The translations under genes were made by a program, and so were the position numbers. Positions 31,010 to 36,809 of a stretch of DNA of 36,809 nt are shown piece after piece. This stretch comes from Desulfobulbaceae bacterium. Its GTDB lineage: Bacteria > Desulfobacterota > Desulfobulbia > Desulfobulbales > Desulfobulbaceae. Numbering within the stretch: position 1 is the stretch's first letter; each line of letters starts with the position of its first letter. Below the pieces are notes generated by a model that made no database searches, was not told where the DNA came from, and saw only the letters and a program-made list of their open reading frames with translations. The DNA is taken from assembly GCA_029865005.1 (NCBI GenBank), contig JAOTSI010000003.1, positions 1 through 36,809 on the forward strand, read 5' to 3'.

Positions 31010-34000
31010 ATGAATCATCCCTTTCTATATAATCCTAAAGAAAATGATCCATTGTCTTTCAAGACCTATTTTTCGCCATCTAAATTTAAGCCACCAAAAT
31101 TACGATCTGAAAAAATATTAGAGCGTCGATTGCTTATTGAGAGTTATCCGTTTTTATCAGACCCGAAAAAACGATTGATGATCGTGGAGGCATCAGCCGG
31201 TTCGGGTAAGACGGTATTTACTCAGCAATGTATTCAAACAAGCGATTTTTTATTTGGCTGGTGTCAAATCCAACGTGATGATCGTGACAGTGTTGAGCTC
31301 ATGGGAGCATTGTTGACTTTATTGTCCAAGACGCTTCCAGGTTTTTATTCCCAAAGGGTGGAGCAAGCTTTAGCGGAAGGGGCTATTAATCACAATGAGG
31401 TAGATCATTATGGAAAGCTGTTAGCCGAGGAGATACAACTTACCGAGCCGTGTGACTACGTGTTGGTAATTGATGATCTTCATGAAATAGAAAAATCAGA
31501 CTCTAGTATGGTTTTACTCGCTATCCTTATCAACTCTACGCCTACTTGGTTTAAATGGTACGTAATTTCAAGACATCCTGTGAGGGATAAGCTTCGATGC
31601 GATCCCCAAAAAGCACCTTTTCTTCAAATCAATCCCCATAGCCTCTCATTTTCCTATGATGAGACCTCATCTTTATTCCGGGATATTTATAAAATTCCAC
31701 TTACTCTCCATCAACTAAATCATATTCAAACAGCAACAGAAGGTTGGGTTTACAGCTTGACGATGATTGGCCTTAAGTGTTTGCGTAATATGGTGCAAGG
31801 GGCAACCCAAATTGATCATCTCGATGCCATTGTTTCGGATAAAGATTTTGAGCTCTTTTTTACCACCGAGCTCCTTCATGATTTTACAGAGAATCAATTT
31901 GATGCCTTAATGCGGATCAGTTTGTTGGATGAGCTCCCTTTATCATTAATCAAGAACTTACTGAACGGAGCCAAAGCACTCCAATTAATCACTATTTTGG
32001 AAAGCAGGAATTATTTCCTGCGCTGCCTTGATGACCAGCAGGAAGTATACGGATTTCATCATTTGTTCCGAGAAACGTTAAGAATGATGGCCGTGTCAAG
32101 CTTACCAACTAATATTATAGTAGAAATATATGGCCAGGCAGCTTCCTATTATCTGTTGAATGGTGAAATTATAAAGGCACTCGATTATGGCGTAAAAGCT
32201 GCTGATTACAAGCTATGCGGCGAGATATTAAAAAAATACGGTTTAGACCTCTACGGAATAAATCAAATAACCTCAATATATGAGATATTAAGTAGGATTG
32301 CTGAACCGGAAGTTCTGGAGCACTCATGGATTTCGCTTTATTTCGGGATATGCTTGCAAGACACAACCCCTATGCATGCTTTACCCTTTTATGAGAATGC
32401 TCATCTTTTGTTCAGAAGAGAAGAAGATGAATTAGGTTTGTTGCTGACTCTTAATCAATTGGTCGAGTTTCACGTAATTATTGATTGTCAGTTTCAAAAG
32501 ATGGACAGCTTGCTACCGACAATAGAAGTCCTTTCAACCCGACTTAACGAACAGTTACCGCTTCTTTTCCAAATCCGCTCTGCCTATATGCTCGCTTTCG
32601 GGTATTGCTTCCTGCAATCTGACATGGCAAAGGTAAACCTCTACACCACTCAGGCCTTAAAACTTTGCCAAAATGGGTCATTTGATAACCAAATTGCCAT
32701 GATTCATTTGATTCGCGGTTATCAGCACGCTTTTGTAGGGGATTGGGAAGGTGTGCGAGATCAGATAGAGATAAGTCTTCCCATGTTTAAGAATCCAAGG
32801 GTGGCATCTCTTAGCAAACTCTTTTTGCAAATGATGCAAATCAACACCTTGGAAATGGTTGGTGACTTCTTTAATTACCGAGCTCGCAAACAAATTTTGG
32901 AGCAAGTAGCGGAACAAGACATTGTGCTTCAGTCAATTATCGCTCCATTTATCGCGATTTGGGATATTGATTCCGCCATAGCAGAGGATCGCATAGAGGA
33001 TGCTTTGCGCATTATCGATCAAGGCTTGCAGGGTGGTTTTGCCGCCGCCATGCCACACATGCGGAGTCAATTTCTGCACTATAAAGCCCTGCTTGCTGGG
33101 ATGCAAGGAGACGAGAAGGGTGTTATAGGTGCTGCACGTAAATCCCTACAGTTACGTAAGCAGGTCGGTGGCAAAGCATTTATTATTCTGAATTATCATA
33201 TTGTCGGGGCGGCTTATGCGCAAGTTGGGCTACAGGAGGCTTTTGAACATTTCCAAAAGGCTCAAGTTCTCTCCGTTGAACTTGGGGAAAAATTTCAATG
33301 GGTCAGTATTCACGCCCACCGAGCAGCATCTCGTTTAAAAAATAATGACATTGAAGGGGCATTGAAAGATGTACGCCAGTGTCTTTCATTTTTACGACAA
33401 CAAAACTATGTCCATTTTTTTTCGTGGACCCCTAGAGTCATGCAGCCTGTAATCTCCACCGCCTTACAATATAATATCGAATTTCCCTATGCCAAGAAAC
33501 TAGCAAAAGAACGGTTAGGGTTAGGTGTTGACCATAAAGGTCGTCTCATCCCCCTATTAACCATCAAGGTGCTTGGCGAATTTTCCTTCAGCCTTGGAGG
33601 AAAAACAATATTAGGAATTGATGACTTTACTCCCCACCAACGTAAACTTCTCACACTTTTGCTCTCTTCTCCGAGTGGTTATCTGGGCGAAGAACAGATT
33701 GAACATATATTATGGGCAGATAAATCCCCTAAAAAACAACGTTCCAGCCTCCATAATCTTTTATCCCGTCTCCGTAAAATGGTTGAAGGTCTAACCGAGC
33801 AGCAAATATCAGGCTCCGATTATCTAACCAATGAAAAAGGAATTATTCGCCTTCATAATAGCTTGGTGGATTGTTATGAATTTCTGAAATTTATGCAAAA
33901 GGGACTTACCCTTGGCAATCAAAGAAAAGTATGGCAGGCGTCTAACAGCTTTTATCATGCTTTTTCTCTATGGAAAGGCGTGTGTATGCCTGGGGTCGGA

Positions 34001-34309
34001 GTGGACCAAGTTGACGACTACCGCGAACTGGTGGAGCGGCAATGCGTTGAAGGAGCGAAATATTACGGTGACATTCTAATGGAGCAAAATCAAAACGAAC
34101 AAGCCTTACCCATCTTGGAGCTAGCCTTTCGTCTTAACCCGCTGGATCATGAAGCTGGTCGTAAATGTTACGAGCTCTACGCCGCCACTGGTAATCATAA
34201 AGCAGCCGCATTTATATTAAAGCGTTATACCACTGCCTATCGCCAACTTGAAGATGATCCGGCAATGATTGATGAGGCTTTAAAAAGGTTTTCTTTTAGT
34301 AATAAATAG
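31010..34309 (+). CDS. MalT/STAND-type ATPase regulator with C-terminal winged helix and BTAD domain
   Basis: The product is about 1099 residues from the ATG at 31010; a GTG at 30974 would add 12, and neither has a good ribosome site. The N-terminal NTPase has the Walker A motif EASAGSGKT (about residue 60-70) and Walker B VLVIDDLHEIE (about 150-160), as in MalT/STAND proteins. A long helical TPR-like sensor region follows. The C-terminal part (about 850 onward) has an OmpR/SARP-like winged helix beginning TIKVLGEFSFSLGGKTI, with FTPHQRKLLTLLLSSPSG. A BTAD-type TPR domain follows, containing YRELVERQCVEGAKYYGD and LNPLDHEAGRKCYEL. This is the SARP-like DNA-binding module at the C-terminus rather than the usual LuxR HTH of MalT. 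It likely responds to a ligand with ATP-driven assembly and may control the surface genes downstream. Confidence 0.88.
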   Translation: MNHPFLYNPKENDPLSFKTYFSPSKFKPPKLRSEKILERRLLIESYPFLSDPKKRLMIVEASAGSGKTVFTQQCIQTSDFLFGWCQIQRDDRDSVELMGALLTLLSKTLPGFYSQRVEQALAEGAINHNEVDHYGKLLAEEIQLTEPCDYVLVIDDLHEIEKSDSSMVLLAILINSTPTWFKWYVISRHPVRDKLRCDPQKAPFLQINPHSLSFSYDETSSLFRDIYKIPLTLHQLNHIQTATEGWVYSLTMIGLKCLRNMVQGATQIDHLDAIVSDKDFELFFTTELLHDFTENQFDALMRISLLDELPLSLIKNLLNGAKALQLITILESRNYFLRCLDDQQEVYGFHHLFRETLRMMAVSSLPTNIIVEIYGQAASYYLLNGEIIKALDYGVKAADYKLCGEILKKYGLDLYGINQITSIYEILSRIAEPEVLEHSWISLYFGICLQDTTPMHALPFYENAHLLFRREEDELGLLLTLNQLVEFHVIIDCQFQKMDSLLPTIEVLSTRLNEQLPLLFQIRSAYMLAFGYCFLQSDMAKVNLYTTQALKLCQNGSFDNQIAMIHLIRGYQHAFVGDWEGVRDQIEISLPMFKNPRVASLSKLFLQMMQINTLEMVGDFFNYRARKQILEQVAEQDIVLQSIIAPFIAIWDIDSAIAEDRIEDALRIIDQGLQGGFAAAMPHMRSQFLHYKALLAGMQGDEKGVIGAARKSLQLRKQVGGKAFIILNYHIVGAAYAQVGLQEAFEHFQKAQVLSVELGEKFQWVSIHAHRAASRLKNNDIEGALKDVRQCLSFLRQQNYVHFFSWTPRVMQPVISTALQYNIEFPYAKKLAKERLGLGVDHKGRLIPLLTIKVLGEFSFSLGGKTILGIDDFTPHQRKLLTLLLSSPSGYLGEEQIEHILWADKSPKKQRSSLHNLLSRLRKMVEGLTEQQISGSDYLTNEKGIIRLHNSLVDCYEFLKFMQKGLTLGNQRKVWQASNSFYHAFSLWKGVCMPGVGVDQVDDYRELVERQCVEGAKYYGDILMEQNQNEQALPILELAFRLNPLDHEAGRKCYELYAATGNHKAAAFILKRYTTAYRQLEDDPAMIDEALKRFSFSNK

Positions 34310-34452
34310 ATTTTCAGCTTAATTTTAAGATATTTTTAAGTTTAATTTGGTAGATGTAAATAAGATAATTTCATTGAATTTGGTCTGCAGAGTTTTGGCA
34401 TAATGGGTTTATTATCGTTTGGAAACTGTAAAATATAAGGAGAGGTGGTCGT

Positions 34453-35724
34453 TTGAAATTTCATGAACGTAATACCAAATGGTTGCAACTATGCGCTGGG
34501 ATATTGTTATTTTATATTTTGGCCCCTGTGGTAGCAGTAGGCGCACCGGGTACAGTTAATTTTCAGGGAGTACTTACGGATCAATATGGAAATTTGATTA
34601 ATAACAGCTCATTATCTATGACATTTCGTATATATAATGTGCTGGTCGATGGAACCGCAATTTGGTCTGAAAACCAATCCGTTAGTGTTGTAAGTGGTAA
34701 TTATAGTGTTGGGCTAGGTTCGATAACCCCCCTTTCTTCAACATTATTTTCAACTGATGACCTGTGGCTTGAGGTAGTAGTTGGATCTGATACTCTATCA
34801 CCACGTCAAAAGCTAAATAGTGTGCCTTACGTGTTAAGTTCTGAAACGTCACTATCCACTGGAAGCGTCACAAGCGACCATATACTTGATGGAACTATTG
34901 CTACTAATGATTTATCTTTTACTCCTTTAATTAATCCAATAGCAGTAGATTTGTCACTTGGAGCAGATTTAACAGTTGGTGATGACTTAACAGTTGGTGA
35001 TGACTTAACAGTCATTGATAATGCAGAAATCAAGGATGGACTGGTTGTTGGAGCATCTGACGGAAGCAGTGGAGATGTTTGGCTTTATAACTCATCTGGT
35101 GTTAACACTATACACCTTGATAGCGTTTCAAATGACGGTGGGGCAATTCATATTTCTCATGAAGATGGTTATGACTTGATGACATTAGATGAAAATGCTG
35201 ATGGAGGAAATATTTCAATGTTTAATTCATCAAGTTATTGCACAATTCAATTAATAGCCGATTATGGAGGAACTGGAGACGGCAGGATAACCGTTAATGG
35301 GGCAGACCTTAACGATTATGCTGAATATTTCGCTCTAACTGACAGTCAAAACATCCAACCGGGTATGGTGGTGTCGATTGATCAGAAGCACGTCGGTAAT
35401 TTGACCGTTTCAACAGAAAAATATGATAAAAAGGTCGCTGGTATTATTTCAGGAGCGGGTGGCAAAATGCCAGGCATGATTATCGGTCCAGAGAACCAAA
35501 CTAATAAAAACAAGCCACTGTCTGTATCCGGTATGGTTTATTGTTATGTCGATGCAAGCAAGGAACCTATTGCCGTCGGCGATCTTTTAACATCCTCAAG
35601 TACCGTTGGGCATGCGATGAAAGCTTCTGATCCTTTTCTTTCACGGGGTGCCATTATAGGAAAGGCCATGGAACCATTCTCTGCTGGCAAAGGGCTTATC
35701 CTCATTTTAGTTACCTTGCAGTAA
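34453..35724 (+). CDS. Exported surface protein with repetitive beta-strand and C-terminal conserved domain
   Basis: The 423-residue product starts at TTG 34453, supported by AGGAGAGGTGG just upstream. A signal peptide covers about 1-32 (LCAGILLFYILAPVVAVGA). Residues 35-110 (GTVNFQGVLTDQYGNLINNS, FRIYNVLVDGTAIWSENQS, GNYSVGLGS) match a domain often found at the start of long surface or tail-fibre-like proteins. The middle is beta-strand-rich and includes the VGDDLT repeats. The end (DYAEYFALTD, IQPGMVVSID, KKVAGIISGAGG, SGMVYCYVDASKEPIAVGDL, SRGAIIGKAMEP) resembles the conserved C-terminal domain of such fibre-type proteins. Probably secreted and assembled on the cell surface. Exact role unknown. 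Confidence 0.75.
   Translation: MKFHERNTKWLQLCAGILLFYILAPVVAVGAPGTVNFQGVLTDQYGNLINNSSLSMTFRIYNVLVDGTAIWSENQSVSVVSGNYSVGLGSITPLSSTLFSTDDLWLEVVVGSDTLSPRQKLNSVPYVLSSETSLSTGSVTSDHILDGTIATNDLSFTPLINPIAVDLSLGADLTVGDDLTVGDDLTVIDNAEIKDGLVVGASDGSSGDVWLYNSSGVNTIHLDSVSNDGGAIHISHEDGYDLMTLDENADGGNISMFNSSSYCTIQLIADYGGTGDGRITVNGADLNDYAEYFALTDSQNIQPGMVVSIDQKHVGNLTVSTEKYDKKVAGIISGAGGKMPGMIIGPENQTNKNKPLSVSGMVYCYVDASKEPIAVGDLLTSSSTVGHAMKASDPFLSRGAIIGKAMEPFSAGKGLILILVTLQ
34963..35016 (+). repeat. Three tandem 18-bp units in the surface-protein gene
   Basis: GATGACTTAACAGTTGGT (34981-34998) is preceded by GCAGATTTAACAGTTGGT and followed by GATGACTTAACAGTCATT, encoding VGDDLT-type hexapeptides. The unit is a multiple of three, so copy-number change would lengthen the protein without a frameshift. 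Confidence 0.85.
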
Positions 35725-35901
35725 GTATAATTAAATGCATTCGTGGTAGTTTACCGTGCTAAGTAAGGCTGTTCGCGTATTGCAATCAATCACCTTATTC
35801 TTAATAAATGTGTATGGTTGTGATATGTTGAATTGCTGAAAAAATAAACATATCAAGTTTCTACTAATAAATGCTATTTGTGGTGATACATTGGAGAATA
35901 T

Positions 35902-36809
35902 ATGATTTTGCGTATCTTTTATCTATCCACCTTTGCTTTGTTAATAGTCGGGTTCATATGCAGCAATCAGCTTTGTGCAGAATCTATGGATGGTAATAAT
36001 TTTTCCATCAATAAACAGATAATTAATGCCGGGGGAGGGGAAATGTCCGCCACCGATAGTTACCTTGTTTTTAGCATTGGCCAAGCTGTAATGCCTGGCA
36101 CTTCAGGGGGTAACCAATATTATCTACATTCAGGATTCTTATTATCTAACCTTGAACCGGAAGCTCAGGCGTACGGAGCTGCATTAGATATGAATATTGC
36201 AACGTATTCATATAATCAAACATCGCTATCAGATCAAGATATTGAACCAACGGTTACAGCTTCATTAAATGATGAAATTTTTTTAACGGTGGTGGCTCAA
36301 AATGTTACAAATCTAGACACGTACCAGGTTGAAGTTTTGTTTGATCCTGCGAAACTACAGTTCTTGGCTGGTTATGAGGAAAATACCCTTACTGGCCTGA
36401 ATAATATATTGAAAAGTAATGGCGGAACAACTATCGGATTTATGTCTGTTGAGACCACGACAGGAACAGTTAATATAGTAAATTCATTGGTAGGTGATGA
36501 TGCTAGTATAGCCCCGGAGGGTACGGGAATTATCGCTATTTTAAAATTCCGTGTTTTAGCTGAATCATATTCAAACAACTTGTTACTCAACAATGTATAT
36601 TTTGTTGATAATACAGGTATTAATGAAAACGCAGCGAATTTGCTAAATGGTGCCGTATTGCCAATTAGTACGGATTCAGATAATGACGGTATTGATGATG
36701 GATGGGAATTGCTTTATTTTGATGATCTTGTTACAGCAAATGCGATAACTGACTTTGATAACGACGGTTACTCTGATCGACAAGAGTATTTAAATTGGGT
36801 TAACGGAGA
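35902..36809 (+). CDS. Exported cohesin-like protein with calcium-binding repeats (partial)
   Basis: An open frame from the ATG at 35902 (GGAG five bases upstream) runs without stop to the right edge: 302 codons plus two bases. Residues 1-25 form a signal peptide (ILRIFYLSTFALLIVGFICS). Residues about 35-80 are a short conserved start (IINAGGGEMSATDSYLVFSI, then HSGFLL). Residues about 112-245 look like a cohesin/beta-sandwich domain: EIFLTVVAQNVTNLDTYQVE, VLFDPAKLQFL, GTGIIAILKFRVLAES. Then STDSDNDGIDDGWELLYFDD and DFDNDGYSDRQEYLNW are thrombospondin-type-3/EF-hand-like calcium sites. The protein is probably secreted, and its C-terminal anchor lies beyond the window. Its partner could be the fibre-like protein upstream, 177 bp away. 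Confidence 0.8.
   Translation, partial: MILRIFYLSTFALLIVGFICSNQLCAESMDGNNFSINKQIINAGGGEMSATDSYLVFSIGQAVMPGTSGGNQYYLHSGFLLSNLEPEAQAYGAALDMNIATYSYNQTSLSDQDIEPTVTASLNDEIFLTVVAQNVTNLDTYQVEVLFDPAKLQFLAGYEENTLTGLNNILKSNGGTTIGFMSVETTTGTVNIVNSLVGDDASIAPEGTGIIAILKFRVLAESYSNNLLLNNVYFVDNTGINENAANLLNGAVLPISTDSDNDGIDDGWELLYFDDLVTANAITDFDNDGYSDRQEYLNWVNG

Overview
The window looks like chromosomal sequence from a Gram-negative, AT-leaning bacterium. A type II secretion operon, anaerobic-type cobalamin genes (cbiG, cobJ), a molybdopterin-binding protein with a Cys cluster, CFI-box C-terminal proteins and many extracellular-matrix glycosyltransferases suggest a Desulfobacterota (delta-proteobacterial, perhaps Desulfobulbales-like) host. 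That placement is inference; no rRNA or tRNA gene was seen.

Layout. (1) 1-3542, minus strand: type II secretion pseudopilin operon gspG-H-I-J-K followed by the N-terminal part of gspL, which runs off the left edge. (2) 3654-5822: secreted delta-60-repeat protein ending in a CFI-box anchor domain. (3) 5913-10172, minus: housekeeping genes for a molybdopterin-binding protein, a cupin, a metallo-beta-lactamase-fold hydrolase, endonuclease IV (nfo) and SurE. (4) 10445-13739, minus: cobJ and cbiG with a 79-nt overlap, preceded at 14 bp by an AT-rich GT39-type membrane glycosyltransferase. (5) 13740-14570: about 830 bp of non-coding DNA holding a cluster of short inverted-repeat (MITE-like) elements. 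(6) 14571-30694: a polysaccharide/cell-surface region with GT2, an unknown HxHxH protein, a second CFI-box protein (an SGNH hydrolase), a beta-propeller-like exported protein, acyltransferase, SDR epimerase, GT4, a small bitopic membrane protein, a YfhO-like membrane protein, and two large multidomain GT2 proteins. (7) 30974-36809, plus strand: a MalT/BTAD-type giant regulator, then two exported surface proteins, the second (cohesin-like plus Ca-binding repeats) running off the right edge.

How it may fit together: the T2SS would move proteins across the outer membrane. The GT2/GT4/GT39/YfhO/epimerase/acyltransferase set probably builds or decorates a polysaccharide. The CFI-box proteins, the propeller protein and the two right-hand surface proteins are likely exported products. 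The 1.1-kDa-residue regulator lies directly upstream of the two right-hand surface genes and may control them.

The least explained signals are: the MITE-like cluster at 13762-14478; a 160-bp inverted-repeat element at 10221-10380; a degenerate 18-nt motif present in six intergenic positions; two proteins sharing the same CFI-box tail; and a predicted beta-sandwich segment shared by a small membrane protein and a giant glycosyltransferase.
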